DNA of 20,485 nt from Clostridiales bacterium (GCA_004555705.1 SFHI01000072.1:1-20485); one strand, 5' to 3'. Shown: positions 13,855 through 20,485, numbered from the stretch's first letter. The notes: a model not told the origin generated them from the sequence alone. Numbers and translations: made by a program.

Positions 13855-14624
13855 TACGCGTTCCCTCCCATGAGTTTTCTGTAAATTTCCTCCGCCATCT
13901 GCTTGTAGGCGAGACTCCCCCGGCTGATTCGGTCATAGACCGTCACCGGCACCCCATGACTGGGCGCCTCCGCCAGGCGGATGTTCCTTGGAATGACCGT
14001 GGAGAATACCTTCCCCGGGAAGTGCCGCCGGACCTCCTGGGCCACCTGGGCGGAGAAGTTTGTGCGCCCGTCAAACATGGTCAGGGCCACGCCGAAAATC
14101 TCCAGCCGGGGGTTCAGGCGCTTTTTCACCATCCGCAGCGTCGCCATCAGGTCGCTGAGCCCCTCCAATGCGTAGTATTCGCACTGCACCGGCACCAGGA
14201 TGCTGTCCGCGGCGCAGAGGCCGTTCAATGTCAGCAGCTCCAGGGAAGGGGGGCAGTCAATAAAGATGAGGTCGTAATCCCCCCGGATGGGCTGCAGACT
14301 CTTCTCCAGCTGCCGCTCCCGGTGATCCACGCCGATGAGCTCCACCGTGGCGCCCGCCAGGTCCGACGCCGCCGGAAGCACGTCGCCGTAGGGGGTGGAC
14401 ACCACCGCTTCCCTGGGGTCCACGCCGTTGATGGTCACGTCATAGACGCTGTAGCGGATGCGGCGCTTGTCCACCCCCATGCCGGAGGTAGCGTTGGCCT
14501 GGGGGTCAAAGTCGCACAGCAGCACCCGCAGTCCCAGGTCGTGCAGGGCCGCCGTCAGGTTCACAGCAGTCGTGGTTTTCCCCACGCCGCCCTTCTGATT
14601 CACCACTGCGATTATCTTTCCCAT
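13854..14624 (-). CDS. parA: Chromosome-partition ATPase ParA (Soj family)
   Basis: A 256-residue deviant-Walker ATPase. KGGVGKT at 11-17 carries both the signature Lys11 and the P-loop Lys16; the Walker A' aspartates are in CDFDPQ (38-42), and Walker B is LIFID with Asp123. ATP-dependent dimers bind DNA non-specifically and are released by ParB. In Bacillus relatives Soj also controls DnaA. The start at 14624 is supported by GAGGAGAGG. The gene directly follows the parS pair and the zinc-ribbon gene; it overlaps parB by one base. The length and the presence of a parS pair point to the chromosomal rather than a plasmid system. Confidence 0.95.
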   Translation of the reverse strand: MGKIIAVVNQKGGVGKTTTAVNLTAALHDLGLRVLLCDFDPQANATSGMGVDKRRIRYSVYDVTINGVDPREAVVSTPYGDVLPAASDLAGATVELIGVDHRERQLEKSLQPIRGDYDLIFIDCPPSLELLTLNGLCAADSILVPVQCEYYALEGLSDLMATLRMVKKRLNPRLEIFGVALTMFDGRTNFSAQVAQEVRRHFPGKVFSTVIPRNIRLAEAPSHGVPVTVYDRISRGSLAYKQMAEEIYRKLMGGNA

Positions 14625-14650
14625 TTTCCTCTCCTCTATTTATGTGGCAT

Positions 14651-14666
14651 TGTTTCACGTGAAACA
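14651..14666. promoter_or_regulatory. parS site 1
   Basis: TGTTTCACGTGAAACA, a perfect match to the bacterial chromosomal parS palindrome, in the 82-base gap between the zinc-ribbon gene and parA. ParB should nucleate here, which usually places the locus near the replication origin. Confidence 0.95.
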
Positions 14667-14689
14667 ATCCGCACCGATGTTTTTCTGAA

Positions 14690-14705
14690 TGTTTCACGTG
14701 AAACA
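14690..14705. promoter_or_regulatory. parS site 2
   Basis: A second perfect TGTTTCACGTGAAACA, 39 bases centre to centre from the first and one base from the stop codon of the zinc-ribbon gene. Binding of ParB to both could also repress parAB readthrough. Confidence 0.95.
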
Positions 14706-14706
14706 T

Positions 14707-15066
14707 TCAGCCCCCTGCGGTGGTATCCGAGGTGGTTTCCATGGTGGAGTAATTCTGGCCCCGCTGGGGCTTCCGGGCCTGACGGGCGTAGCGGAGGAAG
14801 AACAGCCCCAGGGTCAGGTAGCCAACCAGAAGCACAGCCACAACCGCGCTGAGCCAGCGGCACCGCCGGCGCAGCCGTTTCACCTGCTCCTCCGGGGAAA
14901 GGGGGAGCTTCATCCGGGAGGGCTTCCGCTGGGGGGCCTGCTCCCGGGGCTTGGGCAGGGAGATGGGCGTCCCGGGCTTCACGGGGCACTTTGCCATGCT
15001 TTCCAGACAGGAATGGCAGAAGATTTGCCCCTCCTCCAAATCCCGTCCGCATTTCAAGCAGCCCAT
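14707..15066 (-). CDS. Membrane-anchored zinc-ribbon protein heading the par operon
   Basis: A 119-residue protein. Cys3, Cys6, Cys17 and Cys20 (CLKCG then CHSCL) make an N-terminal zinc ribbon; Cys27 is extra. A proline-rich, basic linker (30-55) leads to a highly basic stretch KRLRRRCR at 63-70 and one membrane helix at about 71-92, so the ribbon should face the cytoplasm. GGAGGTGAT with ideal spacing supports the start at 15066. It has its own promoter and is the first gene before the parS pair and parA, so it is probably co-transcribed with parAB. Small proteins with this layout are usually labelled only as zinc-ribbon proteins. A role as membrane tether for the segregation machinery is an inference from position. 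Confidence 0.75.
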   Translation of the reverse strand: MGCLKCGRDLEEGQIFCHSCLESMAKCPVKPGTPISLPKPREQAPQRKPSRMKLPLSPEEQVKRLRRRCRWLSAVVAVLLVGYLTLGLFFLRYARQARKPQRGQNYSTMETTSDTTAGG

Positions 15067-15095
15067 GCCATCACCTCCAAAACGTTTGCTGCACT

Positions 15096-15124
15096 ATTGT
15101 ACAACATTTTTTACGCTTCGTAAA
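15096..15124 (-). promoter_or_regulatory. Promoter of the zinc-ribbon/par operon
   Basis: On the minus strand: TTTACG (15124-15119), 17 bases, TACAAT (15101-15096). Start near 15089 gives a leader of about 22 nt that ends in the GGAGGTGAT site. Confidence 0.7.
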
Positions 15125-15140
15125 GAGGAAGGAAGAAAAT

Positions 15141-15233
15141 AATTGACAATTCAGGAACACCTGCGGGCGCAGTGGCGTGGCCGGAATCTTTGGGGGATTG
15201 CCACACCAGTGTGCGCACTGGTTCGCAATGACA
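15141..15233. repeat. Repeat remnants: one AATTGACAATT unit and a family A half
   Basis: AATTGACAATT at 15141-15151 and the right half of family A at 15192-15233 (GGGGGATTGCCAC, hairpin CCAGTG TGCG CACTGG, TCGCAATGACA). Neither outer end is present. From 15234 to 15325 the DNA is AT-rich, with a small ATCGC GAA GCGAT palindrome near 15280 and repeated CTATT units, and no gene. Confidence 0.7.
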
Positions 15234-15325
15234 GCGTTTATTCAATTTATCTGCTTACCATGAATATTTTAAATCATCGCGAAGCGATACCATCCCTATT
15301 CACTATTCTCTATTATCTATTATCT

Positions 15326-15365
15326 AAAAAAGGCCCCCGCCGCTGAGGGGTTACAGCGACGGGGG
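15326..15365 (-). terminator. Strong intrinsic terminator of the Na+-decarboxylase operon
   Basis: On the minus strand the stem pairs CCCCCG with CGGGGG (outer) and CGCTG with CAGCG (inner) with one opposed mismatch and an 8-base loop, followed by CCTTTTTT. It lies 18 bases past the oadB stop. Confidence 0.88.
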
Positions 15366-15382
15366 AAAGGGAGGTATTGAGG

Positions 15383-16600
15383 TTAGCCGCCGAACACGCT
15401 GAGCAGGAAGCCGGCCGCGATGGCGGAGCCGATGACGCCGGCCACGTTGGGGCCCATGGCGTGCATCAGGAGGAAGTTCGAGGGATTGTTCTTCTGACCC
15501 ACGGTGTTGGCCACCCGGGCGGCCATGGGCACGGCGGAGACGCCGGCGGAGCCGATCAGGGGGTTGATCTTGCCCTTGGAGAGCTTGCACATCACGTTGC
15601 CGCCCAGCAGACCGCCGGCAGTGGAGATGCCGAAGGCCACCACGCCCAGCACCACGATCTTCAGGGTGTTCAGGGTCAGGAAGGTGGAGCCCACCATGGT
15701 GGCGCCCACGGCGGTGGACAGGAGGATGGTGACGATGTTCATCAGGGCGTTCTGCACGGTGTCGCTGAGCCGATCGGTGACGCCGGTCTCCTTGAACAGG
15801 TTACCCAGCATCAGGCAGCCGATCAGAGGAGCGGTGTCGGGCAGCAGCAGGGCCACGAAGATGACCACCACGATGGGGAAGATGATCTTCTCAGTCTTGG
15901 ACACCTGGCGGGTCTGCACCATTTTGATCTGCCGGTCCTTGGCGGAGGTCAGCAGATTCATAATGGGGGGCTGGATCAGGGGGATCAGAGCCATGTAGGA
16001 GTAGGCAGCTACCGCAATGGCGCCCAGCAGCTCCGGTGCCAGCTTGCTCGTCAGGAAGATGGCCGTGGGGCCGTCGGCACCGCCGATGATGCCGATGGAA
16101 GCGGCCTGGGGGCCGGTGAAGCCCAGCAGCACCGCGCCGAAGAAGGCCACGAACACGCCCAGCTGAGCGGCCGCGCCCAGCAGCAGGCTCTTGGGATTGG
16201 AGAGCAGGGGGCCGAAGTCCGTCATGGCGCCCACGCCCATGAAGATCAGGCAGGGGTACAGCGAAGTCTTGACGCCGATGTAGAAGATGTCAATGAGGCC
16301 CGCCTCCCGGAGGATGGCGCCGTAGCTGTGGTACGCGGGGCTATTGGCATCCATGAAGGCGTCCCACAGCTCCTGGTGGTACAGACCGCCAAGCGGGAGG
16401 TTACTCAGCAGGCAGCCAAAGGCGATGCCCACCAGCAGCAGCGGCTCAAACTTCTTCACAATGCCCAGGTACAGCAGACCGCAGGCAATGATGATCATCA
16501 GCAGGTTCTGCCAGCCGCCTTGGGACAGGAAGCCCTGGGTCAGAGCGGCAAAGCCGGATTTGTTCCAAAGGTTTAAGAGGATATCACCAACGTTAATCAT
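15383..16600 (-). CDS. oadB: Na+-translocating decarboxylase, beta subunit
   Basis: A 405-residue integral membrane subunit that decarboxylates carboxybiotin and couples this to Na+ export. About ten hydrophobic segments are visible. GGADGPTAIF at 173-182 carries the essential membrane Asp176 of the family. GSAGVSAVPMAARV in the C-terminal third holds the conserved serine of the second ion-site region, and GPNVAGVIGSA lies near the end. Length is normal for OadB/GcdB/MmdB. AAGGAGG precedes the start. It is the last gene of the operon, 12 bases after the biotin carrier gene. The beta subunit alone cannot tell substrates apart; the alpha subunit upstream points to oxaloacetate. Confidence 0.93.
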   Translation of the reverse strand: MINVGDILLNLWNKSGFAALTQGFLSQGGWQNLLMIIIACGLLYLGIVKKFEPLLLVGIAFGCLLSNLPLGGLYHQELWDAFMDANSPAYHSYGAILREAGLIDIFYIGVKTSLYPCLIFMGVGAMTDFGPLLSNPKSLLLGAAAQLGVFVAFFGAVLLGFTGPQAASIGIIGGADGPTAIFLTSKLAPELLGAIAVAAYSYMALIPLIQPPIMNLLTSAKDRQIKMVQTRQVSKTEKIIFPIVVVIFVALLLPDTAPLIGCLMLGNLFKETGVTDRLSDTVQNALMNIVTILLSTAVGATMVGSTFLTLNTLKIVVLGVVAFGISTAGGLLGGNVMCKLSKGKINPLIGSAGVSAVPMAARVANTVGQKNNPSNFLLMHAMGPNVAGVIGSAIAAGFLLSVFGG

Positions 16601-16612
16601 GGCTTGTCCTCC

Positions 16613-17323
16613 TTATGCCAGGACAACCATGGTGGCTCCGGTGTCAACGCTCTGGCCCTTGGTCACGTTTACGGCGGCAACGGTGCCGGCCTTGGGGGCG
16701 AAGATCTCATTTTCCATCTTCATGGCCTCGAGAACCACCAGCAGGTCGCCCTCCTTCACGCTCTGGCCCTGGGAAACGGCAACCTTCAGAATGGTGCCGG
16801 GCATGGGGGCGGCCACGGGCTCACCGGCCACAGCGGCGGGAGCGGCAGGGGCAGCAGGCGCGGGGGCGGGAGCAGCGGCAGGAGCGGGAGCCGCCGCGGG
16901 GGCGGGAGCCGCGGCCACGGCAGTGCCGCCGATGACCACCATGGCAGCGCCGGTGTCCACGCTGGAGCCCTTGCTGACATTCACGGCGGTCACGGTGCCG
17001 GCGCAGGGGGCGTAAATCTCATTTTCCATCTTCATGGCCTCGAGGACCACCAGCAGGTCGCCTTCCTTCACGGCCTGGCCCGCCTGAACGGCAACCTTCA
17101 GGATGGTGCCGGGCATGGGCGCGGAAACGGTGGTGCCGCCGGAGACGGTTACGCCGGAAGCGGCGGCAGCAGGTGCAGCGGCAGGGGCGGCAGCCACGGC
17201 AGCGGCAGGAGCGGCAGCGGGGGCCACGGGAGCCACGGCGGCGTACTCGTCCAGAAGCATGGCCTTCCCGGCCTCGACCTCCACCTCATAGGTGCGGCCG
17301 TTCAGGGTCACTTTGTATTTCAT
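16613..17323 (-). CDS. Biotin carrier subunit with two tandem biotinyl domains
   Basis: A 236-residue carrier that shuttles CO2 as carboxybiotin between the alpha and beta subunits. The N-terminal 20 residues (MKYKVTLNGRTYEVEVEAGK) match the start of the usual single-domain carrier. A long Ala/Pro linker leads to biotinyl domain 1 (about 66-132; EAMKMEN with Lys98), a second Ala/Pro linker (133-165), and biotinyl domain 2 (about 169-236; EAMKMEN with Lys202). The domains are near identical in sequence (both APMPGTILKVAV and VKEGDLLVVLEAMKMENEI). Single-domain homologues are typically 120-170 residues, so this is an internal duplication. The ribosome binding site AAGGAGG overlaps the end of the gamma-subunit gene, with two bases between the reading frames. 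OadA here lacks a biotinyl domain, consistent with a separate carrier. Confidence 0.92.
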   Translation of the reverse strand: MKYKVTLNGRTYEVEVEAGKAMLLDEYAAVAPVAPAAAPAAAVAAAPAAAPAAAASGVTVSGGTTVSAPMPGTILKVAVQAGQAVKEGDLLVVLEAMKMENEIYAPCAGTVTAVNVSKGSSVDTGAAMVVIGGTAVAAAPAPAAAPAPAAAPAPAPAAPAAPAAVAGEPVAAPMPGTILKVAVSQGQSVKEGDLLVVLEAMKMENEIFAPKAGTVAAVNVTKGQSVDTGATMVVLA

Positions 17324-17325
17324 AA

Positions 17326-17706
17326 TTACTTGACCTCCTTGATGGAAATGAAACGCAGCTCATTCAGGGGCTTGCCCATCTGATTGGCCACAATGGCCAT
17401 GAGCATGGCGGCAGTCTTGGGGGGAACGTCGTGGAGCTTCAGCTGACCGGCGGTGCCGGGCGCCTCGGCGGGGGCGGCGGCAGCCACGGGGGTTACCGTG
17501 ACGGGAGCCGCGGCGGCTTTTGGCTGGGCCGCAGCCTTGGCCTTGTTGGCCTTGGCTACGAAAATATTACCCATGACGGTAATCACGCACATCAGCAGCA
17601 CGATGCCGAAGAACACGACCACATAGCCCATCAGAGCCACGATGGCGGCGTTGCCGATGCTGATATCCTTCAGATAATCCGGAATGGAAGCGGCGAGAAA
17701 CATCAT
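17326..17706 (-). CDS. oadG: Na+-pump decarboxylase gamma-type subunit (OadG family)
   Basis: A 126-residue protein with one N-terminal membrane helix at about 20-46 (VALMGYVVVFFGIVLLMCVI), a flexible Ala/Pro-rich middle (60-85) and a C-terminal helical part (90-126). In known pumps the gamma subunit anchors the alpha subunit to the membrane beta subunit and helps assembly. There are two adjacent ATG codons at 17706 and 17703; AAGGAGGAACCG fits either. It sits 12 bases after oadA. The assignment rests on size, topology and operon position more than on sequence motifs, which are weak in this family. Confidence 0.75.
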   Translation of the reverse strand: MMFLAASIPDYLKDISIGNAAIVALMGYVVVFFGIVLLMCVITVMGNIFVAKANKAKAAAQPKAAAAPVTVTPVAAAAPAEAPGTAGQLKLHDVPPKTAAMLMAIVANQMGKPLNELRFISIKEVK

Positions 17707-17718
17707 AACGGTTCCTCC

Positions 17719-19104
17719 TTAGCACGCTTCGATGGAGTAGGTGACCACGTTCTCCTCCTTGGCCTTCCGCTCCTCCAGGAACTTCTCGGCCAGGTTGGGG
17801 AAGGCGATGTAGCTGAGCACATCCTCGTCGGACTTGGCCAGGTCCCCCAGCTTCTCCTTGGTGGCGTTCACCACGGGAGCCAGGGTATCGGCGTAGCGGC
17901 CCTCCAGGGGCTTCTCGCCGGCCAGAATCTTCTCCCGGATTTCGGGGTTGATGGGGGCGGGGGTCTCACCGTACTCGCCGCGGCAGTAAGCCTTGATCTC
18001 CTTGGACACGGACTTGTAGCGCTGGCCGTCCAGCACGTTGCGGACCGCCTGCACGCCAACCATCTGGCTGGTGGGGGTGACCAGGGGAGGATAGCCCATG
18101 TCGGCGCGGACCTTGGGGGTCTCCAGGAGCACCTCGTCAAACCGGTCCAGAGCGTTCACCTGCTTCAGCTGGCTGAGCAGATTGGAAAGCATACCGCCGG
18201 GAATCTGGTAGGTCAGGCACTGGGTATCGGTGGCCATGGACTTGGGCATCAGGGTGCCGTCCTTGATGAAGTCGTCCCGGACGGTCTTGAAGTAGTCGGC
18301 CATCTTCTTGGTGGCCGCGTCGTCCAGGTCCACCTCGTAGCCCAGCTGGCGCAGGGCGTAGGCCAGGGTCTCGGTGGCGGGCTGGGAGGTGCCGCCGGAG
18401 AAGGGGGAGATGGCGGTGTCGATGATGTCCACACCGGCTTCCACAGCCTTCAGGTAGGTCATGAAGGCCAGGCCCGTGGTGGAGTGGGTGTGCAGGTCGA
18501 TGGGCATACCGGGAACGGCATCCTTAATGGCGGAGACCAGGTCGTAGGCCTCCTGGGGTCCCATGATGCCGGCCATATCCTTGATGCAGATGGTGGAAGC
18601 GCCCATTTCCTTCAGTTCCTTGATCATCTGCACGTACTTGGCGTGGGTGTGAACAGGGGAGGTGGTGTAGGAAATGCAGCCGGAGGCGATGGCACCGGCC
18701 TTGACAGTGGCTTCCATGGCCACCTTCAGGTTCTTCACGTCGTTGAGGGCGTCGAAGATGCGGATGATGTCCATGCCGTTTTCCACGGCCTTCTGGACGA
18801 AGAGCCGGACGAAATCGTCGGGGTAGTGGCTGTAGCCCAGCACGTTCTGGCCCCGCAGCAGCATCTGCAGCTTGGTGTTGGGCACGGCGGCGCGAATCTT
18901 GCGCAGGCGCTCCCAGGGGTCCTCGTTCAGGTAGCGCAGGCAGACGTCAAAGGTAGCGCCGCCCCAGCACTCGATGGCGTAGTAGCCCGCCTTGTCGATG
19001 GTGGAGAGCATGGGCTCAAACTTGGCGAAGGGCAGCCGGGTGGCAATGAGAGACTGGTTCGCGTCCCGCAGAACAGTCTCTACGAACTGAACTTTTTGTG
19101 CCAT
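17719..19104 (-). CDS. oadA: Oxaloacetate decarboxylase alpha subunit (carboxyltransferase, 5S/PycB type)
   Basis: A 461-residue TIM-barrel carboxyltransferase that moves the carboxyl of oxaloacetate onto biotin, giving pyruvate. RDANQSLIATR at 13-23 begins the barrel with the metal-binding Asp14. KDMAG at 175-179 holds Lys175, the lysine carboxylated in this family, and HTHSTTG at 205-211 gives the metal ligands His205 and His207. In most relatives the first motif reads RDAHQS; here the His is Asn16. The chain ends without a biotinyl domain. The start is set at 19104 by GGAGGTC; the frame is open further upstream but without a ribosome binding site and with unlikely residues. First gene of oadA-oadG-carrier-oadB. 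Pyruvate carboxylase subunit B is the close alternative, but the membrane beta subunit argues for the sodium pump. Confidence 0.9.
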   Translation of the reverse strand: MAQKVQFVETVLRDANQSLIATRLPFAKFEPMLSTIDKAGYYAIECWGGATFDVCLRYLNEDPWERLRKIRAAVPNTKLQMLLRGQNVLGYSHYPDDFVRLFVQKAVENGMDIIRIFDALNDVKNLKVAMEATVKAGAIASGCISYTTSPVHTHAKYVQMIKELKEMGASTICIKDMAGIMGPQEAYDLVSAIKDAVPGMPIDLHTHSTTGLAFMTYLKAVEAGVDIIDTAISPFSGGTSQPATETLAYALRQLGYEVDLDDAATKKMADYFKTVRDDFIKDGTLMPKSMATDTQCLTYQIPGGMLSNLLSQLKQVNALDRFDEVLLETPKVRADMGYPPLVTPTSQMVGVQAVRNVLDGQRYKSVSKEIKAYCRGEYGETPAPINPEIREKILAGEKPLEGRYADTLAPVVNATKEKLGDLAKSDEDVLSYIAFPNLAEKFLEERKAKEENVVTYSIEAC

Positions 19105-19141
19105 GAATAAATGACCTCCGTATAAAAAATAATATAGTGCA

Positions 19142-19201
19142 GGCCGGGTCCGCCGGGAAAACGCTCCGCCTCTGAAAGAAGCGCCCGAAACACGTCCGGC
19201 C
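19142..19201 (-). promoter_or_regulatory. Structured 5' leader of the oad operon
   Basis: Nested complementary pieces: GGCCGG (19142-19147) with CCGGCC (19196-19201), CGGG (19154-19157) with CCCG (19184-19187), and CGCT (19162-19165) with AGCG (19180-19183). The predicted leader is about 160 nt and GC-rich, unlike the short leaders of the other genes here. It ends just before the AT-rich ribosome binding region. No known riboswitch is recognised. Confidence 0.45.
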
Positions 19202-19274
19202 GTCGGAATACCACAGCGGCGAAAACCGAACCCGAAAGGAGCCGCCCTCCAAAGTCCCAATCTTCACCGAATAC

Positions 19275-19303
19275 ATATTAACACAAAGCATCGGAATTGT
19301 AAA
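19275..19303 (-). promoter_or_regulatory. Promoter of the oad operon
   Basis: On the minus strand: TTTACA (19303-19298), 17 bases, TAATAT (19280-19275). Start near 19268, which leaves a long leader before oadA at 19104. Confidence 0.7.
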
Positions 19304-19348
19304 CAAGGATTTTTCCTAATTTCCGGCAAAAAAGGAAGGCGAATTTCA

Positions 19349-19380
19349 AATTGACAATTAACAATTGACAATTGACAATT
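19349..19380. repeat. AATTGACAATT block, single arm
   Basis: A 32-base block of AATTGACAATT-type units, followed by GAATCCCTCCGGGATGAATCC, the palindrome that accompanies this family elsewhere in the window. No inverted partner lies nearby; instead a family A element begins at 19434. Confidence 0.8.
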
Positions 19381-19433
19381 GAGGAATCCCTCCGGGATGA
19401 ATCCTTTTTATCGCTTTCACGCAGCTGTTTGGC

Positions 19434-19665
19434 AAATTGGTGTTTGTAGGGATGCGTCCCAGATTACCTGTCATTGCGAACCAGTGCGCACACTGGTGTG
19501 GCAATCCCCCGGATAGAGGCAAAACGTACCGAAAAGCACCCAGGAAGACGGAAGTCACCGCGATTTTTGGCGGTAATCGTTACCTGGCTCCTTTCAACCG
19601 GGGGATTGCCACGCCAGTGTGCGCACTGGCTCGCAATGACAGCTTTATTTTTCAAACACCAATTT
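19434..19665. repeat. 232-bp palindromic element, family A, full copy
   Basis: Outer ends AAATTGGTGTTTG (19434-19446) and CAAACACCAATTT (19653-19665); inner ends TGTCATTGCGA (19469) and TCGCAATGACA (to 19641). Hairpins CCAGTG CGCA CACTGG on the left and CCAGTG TGCG CACTGG on the right. It has the same outer length as the copy at 950-1181 and lies in the divergent gap between the oad and pckA promoters. Confidence 0.85.
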
Positions 19666-19693
19666 AACTTTCCAGCCTATCAATAAAAAAGTA

Positions 19694-19722
19694 TTGATTT
19701 TTTGTCGGTTTTCGTGTATGAT
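19694..19722 (+). promoter_or_regulatory. Promoter of pckA
   Basis: TTGATT (19694-19699), 17 bases, TATGAT (19717-19722). Start near 19729, so the leader is about 85 nt. Confidence 0.65.
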
Positions 19723-19733
19723 ATCATTGCAGG

Positions 19734-19785
19734 ATATGGGATACCCTCCAGGAGCTCCCAGAGGGTATTTTCACATATACCATAT
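19734..19785 (+). promoter_or_regulatory. 5' stem-loop in the pckA leader
   Basis: ATACCCTC (19741-19748) pairs with GAGGGTAT (19761-19768) around a loop that contains the palindrome GGAGCTCC; an outer pair ATATGG (19734-19739) with CCATAT (19780-19785) can extend it. It starts about five bases from the predicted transcript start. The stem is followed by only three T residues, so a 5' stabiliser or protein site is as likely as an attenuator. Confidence 0.5.
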
Positions 19786-19813
19786 TATTCTTACGAAAGA
19801 GGTAATTGCAGCT

Positions 19814-20485
19814 ATGGCACAGATTGATCTGAGCAAGTACGGCATCACCGGCACCCCGGAGATCGTCCACAACCCCTCCTACGAGGAGCTGTTCCAGGCC
19901 GAGATGGACCCCACTCTGGAGGGCTACGAGAAGGGCCAGCTCACCGAGCTGGGCGCCGTCAACGTTATGACCGGCATCTACACCGGCCGTTCCCCCAAGG
20001 ACAAGTACATCGTCATGGACGCCAACTCCAAGGACACCGTGTGGTGGACCTCCGACGCCTTCAAGAACGACAATCATCCCATGAGCGAGTCCGTGTGGGC
20101 TACCGTGAAGGACCTGGCTGTCAAGGAGCTGTCCGGCAAGAAGCTGTATGTGGTGGACGCCTTCTGCGGCGCCAACGCCGACACCCGGATGAACGTCCGC
20201 TTCATCGTGGAGGTGGCATGGCAGGCCCACTTCATCAAGAATATGTTCATCGTTCCCTCCGACGAGGAGCTGGCTTCCTTCGAGCCCGACTTCGTGGTCT
20301 ACAACGCCTCCAAGGCTGCCGTGGAGAACTATAAGGAACTGGGTCTGAACTCCAGCACCTGCGTGGCCTTCAATATCACCTCCCGGGAGCAGGTCATCCT
20401 GAACACCTGGTACGGCGGCGAGATGAAGAAGGGCATGTTCTCCATGATGAACTACTACCTGCCCCTGAAGGGCATCGCCTCCATG
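19814..20485 (+). CDS. pckA: Phosphoenolpyruvate carboxykinase (ATP), 5' part
   Basis: The first 224 residues of a protein usually about 530 long; the window ends inside it. It interconverts oxaloacetate plus ATP with PEP plus CO2 plus ADP, in anaerobes often running toward oxaloacetate to gain ATP. It begins MAQIDLSKYGITGTPEIVHN. YTGRSPKDK (about residues 56-64) is the substrate-binding Arg/Lys motif, and FCGANADTRMNVRFI follows in the N-terminal domain, as in the ATP-dependent family. The catalytic P-loop would lie beyond the window. AGAGG upstream of the ATG is rather distant (about 12 bases), but no better start exists. It is divergent from the oad operon, whose substrate is its product or substrate, oxaloacetate. 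Confidence 0.93.
   Translation, partial: MAQIDLSKYGITGTPEIVHNPSYEELFQAEMDPTLEGYEKGQLTELGAVNVMTGIYTGRSPKDKYIVMDANSKDTVWWTSDAFKNDNHPMSESVWATVKDLAVKELSGKKLYVVDAFCGANADTRMNVRFIVEVAWQAHFIKNMFIVPSDEELASFEPDFVVYNASKAAVENYKELGLNSSTCVAFNITSREQVILNTWYGGEMKKGMFSMMNYYLPLKGIASM

Noticed and set aside
17431..19110. A 559-residue plus-strand frame over oadG and oadA
   Set aside because: Antisense shadow caused by high-GC codon use; no motifs and no ribosome binding site. The frames over oadB (15377-16576) and the biotin carrier (16604-17383) were dropped for the same reason.
19105..19260. Extending OadA upstream by 52 residues
   Set aside because: The extra residues (Arg/Gly/Phe-rich) do not match the family, and GGAGGTC points to the start at 19104; the stretch is better read as leader RNA.

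Overview
The window reads as chromosomal DNA of an anaerobic, GC-rich, Gram-positive bacterium, most likely a gut Clostridia of the Oscillospirales type (taxon inferred, not tested). The grounds are strong GGAGG-type ribosome binding sites, the Firmicutes chromosomal parS sequence beside parA/parB, an electron-bifurcating NfnAB pair, a sodium-pumping oxaloacetate decarboxylase, and intergenic spaces packed with short palindromic repeats. No tRNA, rRNA, CRISPR array, intact transposase or phage structural gene was found.

Left part (1-6570): a PlsC-like acyltransferase (minus strand) that lacks the usual catalytic aspartate; a solitary 953-residue NB-ARC/STAND ATPase with C-terminal TPR-like helices under its own promoter; then a small plus-strand cluster of two related zinc-ribbon proteins (one with two membrane helices) and a lipoprotein. 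None of the three small proteins has a known function.

Middle part (6570-12760): nfnB-nfnA behind a perfect consensus promoter; an AT-richer island (about 9480-10370) holding a 76-residue orphan gene, a gene-tail remnant and an orphan promoter; mscL; and serS. Several kinds of repeat fill the gaps, one of them sitting inside another.

Right part (12758-20485): a minus-strand chromosome-partition operon (membrane zinc-ribbon protein, two perfect parS sites, parA, parB, pspC), then a four-gene minus-strand Na+-decarboxylase operon (oadA, oadG, a carrier with two biotinyl domains, oadB) closed by a strong terminator. Divergent from it is pckA (ATP-dependent PEP carboxykinase), cut by the window end. 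PckA and the decarboxylase share oxaloacetate, so the divergent pair links PEP, oxaloacetate and pyruvate to ATP and to the sodium gradient.

The strongest candidates for something undescribed are the STAND ATPase with an unrecognised N-terminal region, the zinc-ribbon/lipoprotein cluster, the zinc-ribbon membrane protein heading the par operon, the tandem biotinyl carrier, and a 232-bp repeat element with nested inverted ends and compensating hairpin changes.
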